Source: Pseudomonas putida
GTDB taxonomy: Bacteria; Pseudomonadota; Gammaproteobacteria; Pseudomonadales; Pseudomonadaceae
Reading direction: 5' to 3'
Assembly: GCF_001976065.1 (NCBI RefSeq)
Contig: NZ_MNAH01000002.1
Coordinates: forward strand, 706,816 to 770,815
Length of the DNA: 64,000 bases
This document shows, one piece after another, positions 17,743 to 28,295 of the stretch. Position numbers and translations under genes: made by a program. Each line of letters opens with the position of its first letter. The first letter of the stretch is position 1. The notes under the pieces are model-generated. The model ran no database searches. It was not told where the DNA came from and was given only the letters and a program-made list of their open reading frames with translations.

Positions 17743-18324
17743 ATGAGCAATGACAGCAAGACCCAGGCCGAACCGCATTTCCTCGGCACGCGGATTCGCG
17801 GCCTGCGCAAACGCCGGGGCATGACCCTGGCGCAGTTGGCGCAACAAAGCGAACTGACCGCCGGCTACATCAGCCAGCTGGAACGCAACCTCGCCTACCC
17901 GTCGATCCCGGCGCTGTTCAACATTGCCCGCAGCCTCGGCGTGACCATCCAGTGGTTCTTCGCCAGCGAAGCCGTCACCGCTCCCGAAGACGAAGGCATT
18001 GTCGTGCGCAAGCACAGTCGCCTGAACGTGCATTACGAAGACGGCATCGTCGACCAGTTATTGACCCCGCAAGCCAACCGCCAGCTCGAAATGCTCCACT
18101 CGCGTTTTCCGCCGGGCACTTACAGCCAGCAAAGCTACAGCCACGACGGCGAAGAAGCCGGCTATCTACTGTCGGGCAGCTTCGAGTTGTGGGTCGGCGA
18201 GCGCTACTTTCAGCTCAACGAAGGCGACAGTTTCAGTTTTTCCAGCCAGCAACCGCACCGCTACGGCAACCCGGGTGAGGTGGATGCGGTGGTGATCTGG
18301 GTGATCACCCCGCCGACCTTCTAA
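17743..18324 (+). CDS. XRE-family regulator with C-terminal cupin
   Basis: A 193-residue repressor-type protein. The XRE helix-turn-helix lies near residues 20-75 (MTLAQLAQQSELTAGYISQL), and the cupin sensor domain covers about 110-190 (GEEAGYLLSGSFELWVGE). Regulators of this layout commonly control amino acid, polyamine and small-acid catabolism. The ATG at 17743 is chosen over an upstream TTG. It is co-directional with the flavoenzyme gene 61 bases upstream. Its stop overlaps by 4 bases the stop of the convergent AraC gene (CTAA at 18321-18324), so no terminator separates them. Confidence 0.87.
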   Translation: MSNDSKTQAEPHFLGTRIRGLRKRRGMTLAQLAQQSELTAGYISQLERNLAYPSIPALFNIARSLGVTIQWFFASEAVTAPEDEGIVVRKHSRLNVHYEDGIVDQLLTPQANRQLEMLHSRFPPGTYSQQSYSHDGEEAGYLLSGSFELWVGERYFQLNEGDSFSFSSQQPHRYGNPGEVDAVVIWVITPPTF

Positions 18325-19253
18325 CGCCGGCCGCGCCCGATTGCTTGAGCAACACCGGCACGCTTGAGGGTGTCGCTCGGCAGTTCCTTGAACAACGCAC
18401 GATAGCTGCTGGAAAACCGCCCCAAATGCCAGAACGACCAGTGCATGGCCACTTCGGCCACGGTGGTTTGCAGGTGAGTGCGGCTGAGCAGTTCGCGCCG
18501 GGCGCTGTTCAGGCGGCGCAGGCGCAACCATTGGGTTGGCGCCATACCGGTATAGGTCTTGAACGTGTGTTGCAACTGGCGTAGCGAAACCCCGGCAACC
18601 TGGGACAATGCCAGCAGATTGAGGTGTTCTTCCGGGCTGTCCGCCGCCCATTCCCCTACCCGCTTCATGATCGCCCGGTCCCCGGCCCGGCGCTGCAGTG
18701 CGCCCTGGTCGAGACTGACACAGGCGTTATCGAGGATGAACAGGCAATCGTCCAGCAGCTGCTGGGTCAAGGCTTCGCGGCTTGGCGGATCGTAGGTTTG
18801 CGACAATTGGGTCAGGGTTGCGCTGAGCCAGCGACTGAACAACCCGTTTTGCTGGCAATTGAGCGGCGCCATGAACAGCCCCTCCAACCGCGCGACATCC
18901 AGCCCATGGCGCTTGACGAACTCCGGGCCGAACACCACGGCGATTTCCTGGTAGTTCTCCGGGGTGATCCAGATGTTGCGACTTTCACCATTCAACACGT
19001 ACAGCGCGTTGTCGCTGCGGTCGAAACAGAACGCCAGCGAACCTTGTGGCGCGCTGAAATTCTGCTCGACCCGGGTGTTCATGTGCTCCTCGTAGATCTC
19101 CACGCCCTGTAGATCCAGATAACGCACCAGGCCGGCGAAATGTCCCGGCGACATCTGTTGGTAATGCTGGACCCAACCAGGCGTAGCGCGGATTTGCTCG
19201 GCGACTTCGAAGGTACTGAATGCTTGAACCTGTAGTGAGTTGCACGTTGACAT
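18321..19253 (-). CDS. AraC-family regulator of the first polyamine module
   Basis: A 310-residue AraC/XylS protein. The C-terminal double helix-turn-helix is visible from about residue 215 (LALSQVAGVSLRQLQHTFKT, then the second motif ending SSSYRALFKELPSD). The N-terminal 200 residues are a ligand domain with no motif I can name. It is divergent from the glutamine-synthetase-like gene, with a 162-base promoter region. That makes it the probable regulator of the ligase/binding protein/oxidase genes at 19416-23333. The start is the ATG at 19251-19253. Confidence 0.85.
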   Translation of the reverse strand: MSTCNSLQVQAFSTFEVAEQIRATPGWVQHYQQMSPGHFAGLVRYLDLQGVEIYEEHMNTRVEQNFSAPQGSLAFCFDRSDNALYVLNGESRNIWITPENYQEIAVVFGPEFVKRHGLDVARLEGLFMAPLNCQQNGLFSRWLSATLTQLSQTYDPPSREALTQQLLDDCLFILDNACVSLDQGALQRRAGDRAIMKRVGEWAADSPEEHLNLLALSQVAGVSLRQLQHTFKTYTGMAPTQWLRLRRLNSARRELLSRTHLQTTVAEVAMHWSFWHLGRFSSSYRALFKELPSDTLKRAGVAQAIGRGRR

Positions 19254-19265
19254 TGGGCGACCTTA

Positions 19266-19291
19266 CGCACTCTTTTGGTGCGCTTTGTGCT
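19266..19291 (+). promoter_or_regulatory. NtrC-like palindrome merged with a sigma-54-like -24/-12 element
   Basis: CGCAC at 19266-19270 and GTGCG at 19278-19282 form a perfect 5-bp inverted repeat, matching 9 of 12 bases of an NtrC half-site pair (TGCACC-N5-GGTGCA). TGGTGCGCTTTGTGCT at 19276-19291 keeps the GG and GC of a sigma-54 promoter at the required 10-base separation. The two overlap, which is unusual for an NtrC-activated promoter. Downstream is the glutamine-synthetase-like gene. Confidence 0.35.
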
Positions 19292-19415
19292 GCTTAAAGT
19301 GGATAGATGGAACTGCAAGGCTCGCCCAAGATAGACGTCAACGCGCTACAGGGGAAGCGTCCTGCAGATGAAATCGACTTTCTCCCGCGTTAACAAAACC
19401 AATAACGAGGTCTTT

Positions 19416-20774
19416 ATGAATGCCCCTTTCGATCAGCTGTTCACTTGGCTGAAAGATCACAAGATTACCGAAGTCGAGTGTGTCGTCAGCGACCTGACCG
19501 GCATTGCACGCGGCAAAATCGCACCCACCAACAAGTTCCTGCATGAGCGAGGCATGCGCCTGCCGGAAAGTGTGCTGTTGCAGACGGTAACCGGGGACTT
19601 TGTCGACGACGACATCTACTACGACCTGCTCGATCCTGCCGATATCGACATGGTCTGCAAACCGGTGTCCGACGCGGTATACGTCGTGCCATGGGCGATC
19701 GAGCCGACCGCCATCGTGATCCACGACACCTTTGACAAGTTCGGCAATCCGATCGAATTGTCGCCGCGCAACGTGCTCAAGAAAGTCCTGCAGCTGTATA
19801 CCGACAAAGGCTGGCGACCGATTGTCGCGCCGGAAATGGAGTTTTACCTGACCCAGCGCTGCGAAGACCCGGACTTGCCACTCAAGGCCCCGATGGGCCG
19901 CTCCGGTCGCGCAGAAAGCGGTCGCCAGTCGTTCTCCATCGACGCCGCCAACGAATTCGACCCGTTGTTCGAAGACGTCTATGACTGGTGCGAACTCCAG
20001 GGCCTGGACCTCGACACGCTGATCCACGAAGACGGTCCGGCGCAGATGGAAATCAATTTCCGCCATGGCGATGCCCTGGACCTGGCCGACCAGATCACCG
20101 TGTTCAAGCGCACCATGCGCGAGGCCGCCCTCAAGCACAATGTCGCGGCCACCTTCATGGCCAAGCCGGTCGGCGATGAGCCAGGCAGCGCCATGCACAT
20201 CCACCAGAGCGTGGTGGACATTGCCACCGGCCAGCCGATCTTTGCCGATGCCGACGGCAACATGAGCGGGTTGTTCCTGCACCACATCGGCGGCTTGCAG
20301 AAGTACATCCCCAAAGTGCTGCCGATGTTCGCGCCGAACGTCAACTCGTTCCGCCGCTTCCTGCCGGACACCTCGGCACCGGTAAACGTCGAATGGGGCG
20401 AAGAGAACCGTACCGTCGGCCTGCGCGTGCCGACCTCAAGCCCGGACGCCATGCGCGTGGAAAACCGCTTGCCGGGGGCCGATGCCAACCCTTATCTGGC
20501 CATCGCCGCCAGCCTGCTGTGCGGCTACCTGGGCATGGTCGAGCACATTGAACCGAGCGCCGCGGTGCAGGGCCGGGCCTATGAGCGGCGCAACCTGCGC
20601 CTGCCGATCACCATCGAAGATGCGCTGACGCAGATGGAAGAGTGCGAAACCGTGGGCCGCTACCTGGGCGACAAGTTCGTGCGTGGCTACGTCGCGGTCA
20701 AGCGCGCCGAGCACGAGAACTTCAAGCGCGTGATCAGCTCCTGGGAGCGCGAGTTTCTGCTGCTGAGCGTCTGA
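19416..20774 (+). CDS. Glutamine-synthetase-like gamma-glutamyl-polyamine (or amine) ligase
   Basis: A 452-residue GlnA-family enzyme of the PuuA/SpuI/PauA type, which joins glutamate to an amine such as putrescine using ATP. It has the N-terminal beta-grasp region (VECVVSDLTGIARGK), the metal-binding segment PEMEFYL, the ATP-site region SAMHIHQSV and the glutamate-site arginine in the NSFRRFLP segment. The ATG at 19416 is preferred (AACGAGG upstream, family-typical MNAPFDQLFTWL); an in-frame ATG 16 codons earlier exists. A PotF-like binding protein and an FAD oxidase follow, the classic gamma-glutamylation set. Ethanolamine or another amine remains possible. Confidence 0.87.
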   Translation: MNAPFDQLFTWLKDHKITEVECVVSDLTGIARGKIAPTNKFLHERGMRLPESVLLQTVTGDFVDDDIYYDLLDPADIDMVCKPVSDAVYVVPWAIEPTAIVIHDTFDKFGNPIELSPRNVLKKVLQLYTDKGWRPIVAPEMEFYLTQRCEDPDLPLKAPMGRSGRAESGRQSFSIDAANEFDPLFEDVYDWCELQGLDLDTLIHEDGPAQMEINFRHGDALDLADQITVFKRTMREAALKHNVAATFMAKPVGDEPGSAMHIHQSVVDIATGQPIFADADGNMSGLFLHHIGGLQKYIPKVLPMFAPNVNSFRRFLPDTSAPVNVEWGEENRTVGLRVPTSSPDAMRVENRLPGADANPYLAIAASLLCGYLGMVEHIEPSAAVQGRAYERRNLRLPITIEDALTQMEECETVGRYLGDKFVRGYVAVKRAEHENFKRVISSWEREFLLLSV

Positions 20775-20807
20775 CGAACAACTTCCTGCATGAGTCCGCG
20801 TCCCCCT

Positions 20808-20895
20808 GTGGGAGCGGGCTTGCTCGCGAAGGGGCCAGGTCGGTCACCCTTTATGTTGAATGACACACTGCCTTCGCGAGCAAGCCCGCTCCCAC
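20808..20895. repeat. REP pair (inverted), type GCGGGCTTGCTCGCGAA
   Basis: Left arm GTGGGAGCGGGCTTGCTCGC from 20808 and its reverse complement ending at 20895, about 38 bases apart. It lies inside the polyamine operon between the ligase and binding-protein genes, where it may trim or stabilise the mRNA. Confidence 0.88.
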
Positions 20896-20928
20896 ATGGG
20901 GAACGTCTTCACCTGAAGAATCCAATAA

Positions 20929-23333
<2,405 letters not shown>

Positions 23334-23342
23334 CACCGCCCC

Positions 23343-23428
23343 CTGTAGGAGCTGGCTTGCCAGCGATGTCGACCGAAAGAACAACACAATGTTCAAGGCC
23401 GCCATCGCTGGCAAGCCAGCTCCTACAG
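23343..23428. repeat. REP pair (inverted), type GAGCTGGCTTGCCAGCGA
   Basis: CTGTAGGAGCTGGCTTGCCA from 23343 and its reverse complement ending at 23428. This belongs to a second REP family with a different core from the GCGGGCTTGCTCGCGAA type. It lies directly after the oxidase stop. The 112 bases from there to pqiA are AT-richer and probably hold its promoter. Confidence 0.87.
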
Positions 23429-23540
23429 AGTTACCGATCATTTCCCATCTCTTTGTTTAGCCTTTCGATTTGCTCAATTGCGAGTCACTTCTATATTGAG
23501 GGGGTGCTCTGAACTTCCTGCCTCCTGTTGAGCTTGGCCT

Positions 23541-24137
23541 ATGGCAACGACCGATCAGCTGATCATCTGCGAGCACTGCGACAGCGTGTACGAAAAAGTG
23601 ACGCTCGCCAAATACCAGAAAACCCTGTGCGAACGCTGCGGTGGCGTGCTTCAGCGTTATAACGGCCTGACCGTGGAGCAACGCCTGGCGTTGACCTTCA
23701 CCGCGTTGATGCTGTGGATTTTCGCTAATTTCTATCCGGTCATGAGCATCAGCCTGAAAGGCCTGAAAAACAGCGCGACCCTATGGGATTCGGTGTTGGC
23801 GCTGAGCCTGGGGCCCATTACGTTTATCGCCCTGGTGGCGGCAGTCGCCATGATCATCGCGCCGATTTTCCAGTTGTTATTGCTGATCTGGGTCCTCAGC
23901 TTCGCCCTTAGCTCGCGGCGCGCACCCGGCTTCAGGTTCTGCATGCGCTGGCTGGAAACCCTGAGGCCCTGGAGCATGCTTGAGGTCTGCCTGCTGGGCG
24001 CGATGGTCGCGGTGATCAAGCTCGCCGGATTGCTGGATGTGCTGCCCGGCATCGGCCTGTTTGCCCTGGCGGTCCTCAGCCTGATGATGATCCGCATCGC
24101 CGGCCGCGATATCCGTGAACTGTGGGACATCGTATGA
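23541..24137 (+). CDS. pqiA: PqiA-type membrane protein, first half-size copy
   Basis: A 198-residue inner-membrane protein of the paraquat-inducible A family. The N-terminal zinc ribbon is formed by CEHC and CERC (residues about 10-35), followed by about four membrane segments. In E. coli PqiA is one chain with two such units; here the two units are separate neighbouring genes. With PqiB and PqiC it forms an MCE-type bridge that moves lipids between the inner and outer membranes. The start is the ATG at 23541. The next gene overlaps it by 4 bases. Confidence 0.85.
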   Translation: MATTDQLIICEHCDSVYEKVTLAKYQKTLCERCGGVLQRYNGLTVEQRLALTFTALMLWIFANFYPVMSISLKGLKNSATLWDSVLALSLGPITFIALVAAVAMIIAPIFQLLLLIWVLSFALSSRRAPGFRFCMRWLETLRPWSMLEVCLLGAMVAVIKLAGLLDVLPGIGLFALAVLSLMMIRIAGRDIRELWDIV

Positions 24138-24790
24138 CAATGCCGCCCGTTGCCAGCGAACTCAACCTGTGCCTGTGCCACACCTGCGGCCTGGCCTGTG
24201 ACATGACCGCCGAACCCCACGAATGCGAGCGCTGTGGCGCCCCGCTGCATCGACGTAAGACCAACTCGTTGACCCGAACCTGGGCCTACATGATCACCGC
24301 CCTGGTGTTTTACGTTCCGGCCAACCTGTTGCCGGTGATGAACACCAAGATGGTCGGTAGCGGTGCTGACAGCACGATCATGAGCGGCGTGATCGAGTTC
24401 TGGCAGCACGGTGCCTGGGATATCGCCCTGATCATTTTCATCGCCAGCATCGCAGTACCGGGCGTCAAGTTCGTCGCCTTGACGCTGCTGCTGGTGACCG
24501 TTCAACGCAACAGCCAATGGGCGCTCAGGCAGCGCTCGCAAATGTACCGGTTCGTCGAGCTCATCGGTTACTGGTCGATGCTCGACGTCATAGTGGTCGC
24601 CCTGGTGGCGTCACTGGTGAAGTTCCAGGCGCTGGCCGATATCGAGCCGCGCCCGGGCATCCTGTTCTTTGGTCTGGTGGTGGTGTTCACCATGCTCTCG
24701 GCGATGAGTTTCGATCCGCGGCTGATCTGGGATAAAGAGCGGCAAAAACCATTAAATGAGGAGGTCACGGATGAAGTCACAAGCCACTGA
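24134..24790 (+). CDS. pqiA: PqiA-type membrane protein, second half-size copy
   Basis: A 218-residue second PqiA unit with a zinc ribbon (CHTC ... CERC) and about four membrane segments (YMITALVFYVPANLLPVMNT is the first). The start is the ATG at 24134, inside the ATGA overlap with the previous stop; an upstream GTG is less likely. Its 3' end overlaps the pqiB start by about 20 bases. The two PqiA halves plus PqiB presumably correspond to the single PqiA-PqiB pair of E. coli. Confidence 0.85.
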   Translation: MTMPPVASELNLCLCHTCGLACDMTAEPHECERCGAPLHRRKTNSLTRTWAYMITALVFYVPANLLPVMNTKMVGSGADSTIMSGVIEFWQHGAWDIALIIFIASIAVPGVKFVALTLLLVTVQRNSQWALRQRSQMYRFVELIGYWSMLDVIVVALVASLVKFQALADIEPRPGILFFGLVVVFTMLSAMSFDPRLIWDKERQKPLNEEVTDEVTSH

Positions 24791-26426
24791 CGGACCACTG
24801 GTCCCCGGGCAGGCGCCGATCAAGACCCGCCGCTTCAGCTTTTCGCTGGTGTGGATCGTGCCGATTGTTGCGGTGCTGGTGGGTATATCGCTGGTGGTAC
24901 ACAGCATCTTGCAGGAGGGGCCGACCATCACGATCACCTTCAAGACCGGCAGCGGCCTGACCGCCAACAAGACCGAGGTGAAGTACCGCAACGTAGTGAT
25001 CGGCCATGTGTCGGACGTGGCTTTGAGCAACGACCAGAAGAGCGTCAATGCGACGATCAAGCTGGACAAACAGGCGGAAAGTTTTACCCGCAAAGACTCT
25101 CAATACTGGGTGGTAAGGCCGCGGATCGGCGCTGGCGGGGTGTCGGGTATCGATACGCTGCTATCAGGGGATTACATCGGTGCCGATATCGGCCAGGACA
25201 ATGCCCGGGCGAAGCACTTCACCGGCCTGGAAAACCCGCCAGCCATTACCTATGGCGAGCCGGGCAAGCGCTTCACCTTGCATACCCAGGACCTGGGCTC
25301 ACTGGATATCGGCTCGCCGGTCTACTACCGCAAGATTCCGGTCGGCCAGGTCGTGGCCTATGCGCTGGATCCCGATGGCAAAGGGGTAAACATCGAACTG
25401 TTCATCCACGCACCCAATGACCAGTACGTCACCGAGAACACCCGGTTCTGGAACGCCAGCGGTGTTGACGTGAGCGTCGGTGCCAATGGTTTTGCGGTCA
25501 AGACCGAGTCCTTGTCGGCCCTGCTGGTGGGCGGCGTCGCGTTCCGTGCGCCGGAATACAGCCCCGACGACAAACCGGCCGCGGAGGAATATGCCTACGA
25601 ACTGTTCGAGGACCAGCAAACCGCCCTCGCCCCGCCAAGTGGCAAGGGGCAGTACATGACCCTGCGATTCGACCAGGCCTTGCGCGGCCTCAAGGTCGAT
25701 GCCCCAGTAGAATTCCTCGGCATCGAAATCGGCAAGGTGGTGTCGGTCAATCTGGATTTCGACACGGCAAAACGCACCTTCCCGGTCAACGTCGGCATCA
25801 TGATTTATCCGCAACGCCTGGGCCGCGCGCACACGAAAATGCTCCAGACACTCAATCACGATCCGAACAATGAAGCCGCCGCCGTTCGCGTGATCGGTAC
25901 CTTTATCGACAACGGCCTGCGTGCCCAGGCTCGCACCGGCAACCTGCTGACAGGCCAGCTGTACATTTCCCTGGATTTCTACCCTAAAGCCGAAAAAGTC
26001 GCGTTTGATCCCTCCGCTCGTCCAGTCAGTATTCCGACCGTTCCAGGGAGCCTCGAACAATTGCAGGAAAAACTCGAGGCCATGGTCAACAAGATCAACC
26101 AGCTACCGGTCGAGCGCATTGCCGCCAATCTGGACAGCAACCTCGTCGAATTGCGCAAAGGCCTGGTGCAATTCAATGCCAAGACCCTGCCTGGCGTGTC
26201 AACCACCTTGACCGATATGAGCAAGACCCTGCAATCGGCCAACTCGACGCTGGCCGACGACTCGCCGCAGCGGGAAAAACTCGGGCAGACCCTGGACGAA
26301 CTCGGGCGCACATCGCGTTCGCTGCGTGACCTGGCGGATTACCTGGGCCGGCACCCCGAATCACTGATTCGCGGTCGTCCGGACAACGCCGCACCGATGG
26401 ATATGCAACGGCCGCCGAGCAAATGA
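24771..26426 (+). CDS. pqiB: PqiB, MCE-domain intermembrane transport protein
   Basis: A 551-residue protein with one N-terminal membrane anchor (FSFSLVWIVPIVAVLVGISL) followed by three MCE/MlaD domains (the first near GPTITITFKTGSGLTANKTE) and a C-terminal helical region that in E. coli PqiB forms a long coiled needle. The ATG at 24771 has a perfect AGGAGG 7 bases upstream, so it is preferred to the ATG at 24756. Length matches the family (about 546). It spans the periplasm and works with PqiC at the outer membrane. Confidence 0.9.
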   Translation: MKSQATDGPLVPGQAPIKTRRFSFSLVWIVPIVAVLVGISLVVHSILQEGPTITITFKTGSGLTANKTEVKYRNVVIGHVSDVALSNDQKSVNATIKLDKQAESFTRKDSQYWVVRPRIGAGGVSGIDTLLSGDYIGADIGQDNARAKHFTGLENPPAITYGEPGKRFTLHTQDLGSLDIGSPVYYRKIPVGQVVAYALDPDGKGVNIELFIHAPNDQYVTENTRFWNASGVDVSVGANGFAVKTESLSALLVGGVAFRAPEYSPDDKPAAEEYAYELFEDQQTALAPPSGKGQYMTLRFDQALRGLKVDAPVEFLGIEIGKVVSVNLDFDTAKRTFPVNVGIMIYPQRLGRAHTKMLQTLNHDPNNEAAAVRVIGTFIDNGLRAQARTGNLLTGQLYISLDFYPKAEKVAFDPSARPVSIPTVPGSLEQLQEKLEAMVNKINQLPVERIAANLDSNLVELRKGLVQFNAKTLPGVSTTLTDMSKTLQSANSTLADDSPQREKLGQTLDELGRTSRSLRDLADYLGRHPESLIRGRPDNAAPMDMQRPPSK

Positions 26427-26443
26427 CCACAGGAGCAACATCC

Positions 26444-27010
26444 ATGGCTTCTCCGCTGAAAATCACGTTGGTTGCCGCGTTGGCCTTGCTCGCTGCCTGC
26501 CGCAGTGATCCGATCCAGTTTCACACCCTGACGCCGGCCCAGCCGGCAGGCAATTCACGCAGTAGCGCCGGCATCCAGATTGAAATGCTCACGGTGCCGC
26601 CCCAGGTCGATCGCCCACAGATCGTCGTGCGCCAGGGCAATACCGGCATGGCGATCCTGGAAACCGAGTGGTGGGGGGCGAGCCTGGTGGATGAGTTGAG
26701 CAGTGCCTTGACCGACCAGATGATCAACAACAATGCGCAACGCAAGGTATCGGTTCGCCTGGAGGTGCAGCGATTCGATTCGATTCCCGGTCAATACGGA
26801 CTGCTCGACGTGAAATGGCGCCTGCGTACCAGCAATGGTACCGAAAACCTCATGGACATCTGCCGCAGCACCCTGCAGACACCGTCAGGACCGTCCATCG
26901 ATGAGCTGGTGGCGGCGCAGCAGAACAATGTCAAACGCCTGGCCGCGCTAATCAGCCAGGCAGCGGCGGGTACGCAGAAAAGCTGCCCTTCGACAAATGC
27001 CAGCCATTAA
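26444..27010 (+). CDS. pqiC: PqiC, outer-membrane lipoprotein of the Pqi system
   Basis: A 188-residue DUF330/YmbA-type lipoprotein with signal and lipobox LALLAACRS (lipid on the Cys of LAAC). The ATG at 26444 follows AGGAG with 9-base spacing. An upstream ATG at 26423 overlapping the pqiB stop (ATGA) would add seven residues before the signal peptide. It is the last gene of the pqi operon; a REP pair follows. Confidence 0.85.
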   Translation: MASPLKITLVAALALLAACRSDPIQFHTLTPAQPAGNSRSSAGIQIEMLTVPPQVDRPQIVVRQGNTGMAILETEWWGASLVDELSSALTDQMINNNAQRKVSVRLEVQRFDSIPGQYGLLDVKWRLRTSNGTENLMDICRSTLQTPSGPSIDELVAAQQNNVKRLAALISQAAAGTQKSCPSTNASH

Positions 27011-27022
27011 TACAAATCCCAC

Positions 27023-27114
27023 CTGTGGGAGCGGGCTTGCTCGCGAAAGCGGTGGGTCAGCTTGCATCACTGTTGAATGCTAGACCGCATTCGCGGGCAA
27101 GCCCGCTCCCACAG
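27023..27114. repeat. REP pair (inverted), type GCGGGCTTGCTCGCGAA
   Basis: CTGTGGGAGCGGGCTTGCTC from 27023, with the inverted partner ending ...GCCCGCTCCCACAG at 27114. It lies between the end of the pqi operon and the iron transporter promoter. Confidence 0.87.
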
Positions 27115-27181
27115 GGTCGTTCAGTGTCCTTTTTGACGATTTTTTCTCATTCGCGGCTTTACATTAGCGCGCCTCGAATCT

Positions 27182-27200
27182 GCAAATGATTCGTATTGAT
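27182..27200 (+). promoter_or_regulatory. Probable Fur box before fbpA
   Basis: GCAAATGATTCGTATTGAT lies 79 bases upstream of the fbpA ATG. By hand it matches most positions of the Pseudomonas-type iron box GCAAATGATTCTCATTTGC. The downstream ferric-iron importer makes Fur repression under iron sufficiency likely, but the right half-site is imperfect. Confidence 0.5.
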
Positions 27201-27278
27201 CTAGAATAATTGACGACATTCCTTTGTCGATTCGCTTGAATCAGCCTGCAAGACAAAAATAACAGGAGCTGACGCCGC

Positions 27279-28292
27279 ATGAAGTCCCCTATCCCTTCAT
27301 TCCTTAAAAAGGCCCTGCTGGTCACCGCCCTCGTGAGCGCCGGTCAGGTGTACGCCGCCGACAGCGTCGGCATCGTGGTCTACAACGCCCAGCATGAAAG
27401 CCTGACCAAATCCTGGGTCGAAGGGTTTACCCAGGAAACCGGCATTGCGGTGACCTTGCGTAACGGCGATGACACCGAGATGGGCAACCAGATCGTACAG
27501 GAAGGGGCCGACTCGCCGGCCGATGTGTTCCTCACCGAAAACTCCCCGGCGATGGTCCTGGTCGACAACGCCGGCTTGTTTGCGCCCGTGGACAAAACCA
27601 CCCTGGAGCAGGTCGACCCGGCCTACCGCCCAGCCCACGGCAAATGGCTGGGGATCGCTGCGCGTTCGACGGTGTTCGTCTACAACCCAAGCAAACTGCC
27701 GCAAGCGCAGTTGCCCAAGTCGATCATGGACCTCGCCGCTCCAGAATGGAAAGGCCGCTGGGCCGCCTCGCCCGGTGGCGCCGACTTCCAGGCCATCGTC
27801 GCCGCCATGCTCGAACAGAAAGGCGAAGCGGCGACCCTTGACTGGCTCAAGGCAATGAAAACCAACTTCACGGCCTACCGGGGCAACAGCTCGGTGCTCA
27901 AGGCGGTGAATGCCGGACAGATCGACAGCGGCGTGATCTACCACTATTACAGCTTCGTCGATCAGGCCAAGACCGGCGAGAACAGCAAGAACACCGCCCT
28001 GCACTACTTCAAGCACAAGGACCCGGGGGCTTTCGTGAGCATTTCCGGCGGCGGCGTGCTGGCCTCCAGCAAACACAAGGAACAAGCCCAGGCGTTCCTC
28101 AAGTGGATCACCGGCAAGGACGGCCAGGCCATCCTCAAGGACGGCAAGTCGTTTGAATACGCCGTGGGCAAGAACGCCCAATCCAATCCGAAACTGGTGC
28201 CTTTGCAGCAGCTAGACGCGCCATCTGTCGACGCCTCGAAACTCGACAGCAAAAAAGCCGTGGAGCTGATGACTCAGGCAGGACTGCTTTAA
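27279..28292 (+). CDS. fbpA: Ferric iron ABC transporter, periplasmic binding protein FbpA/HitA
   Basis: A 337-residue periplasmic Fe(III)-binding protein. The signal peptide ends near SAGQVYA, and the mature chain starts with IVVYNAQHE, which holds the iron-ligand histidine region. The tyrosine pair that binds iron in the family is in VIYHYYSFVD. AGGAG precedes the ATG by 9 bases. The permease ATG lies 3 bases after its stop, and the ATPase overlaps the permease, giving a complete importer. A Fur box candidate lies upstream. Confidence 0.9.
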   Translation: MKSPIPSFLKKALLVTALVSAGQVYAADSVGIVVYNAQHESLTKSWVEGFTQETGIAVTLRNGDDTEMGNQIVQEGADSPADVFLTENSPAMVLVDNAGLFAPVDKTTLEQVDPAYRPAHGKWLGIAARSTVFVYNPSKLPQAQLPKSIMDLAAPEWKGRWAASPGGADFQAIVAAMLEQKGEAATLDWLKAMKTNFTAYRGNSSVLKAVNAGQIDSGVIYHYYSFVDQAKTGENSKNTALHYFKHKDPGAFVSISGGGVLASSKHKEQAQAFLKWITGKDGQAILKDGKSFEYAVGKNAQSNPKLVPLQQLDAPSVDASKLDSKKAVELMTQAGLL

Positions 28293-28295
28293 TTG

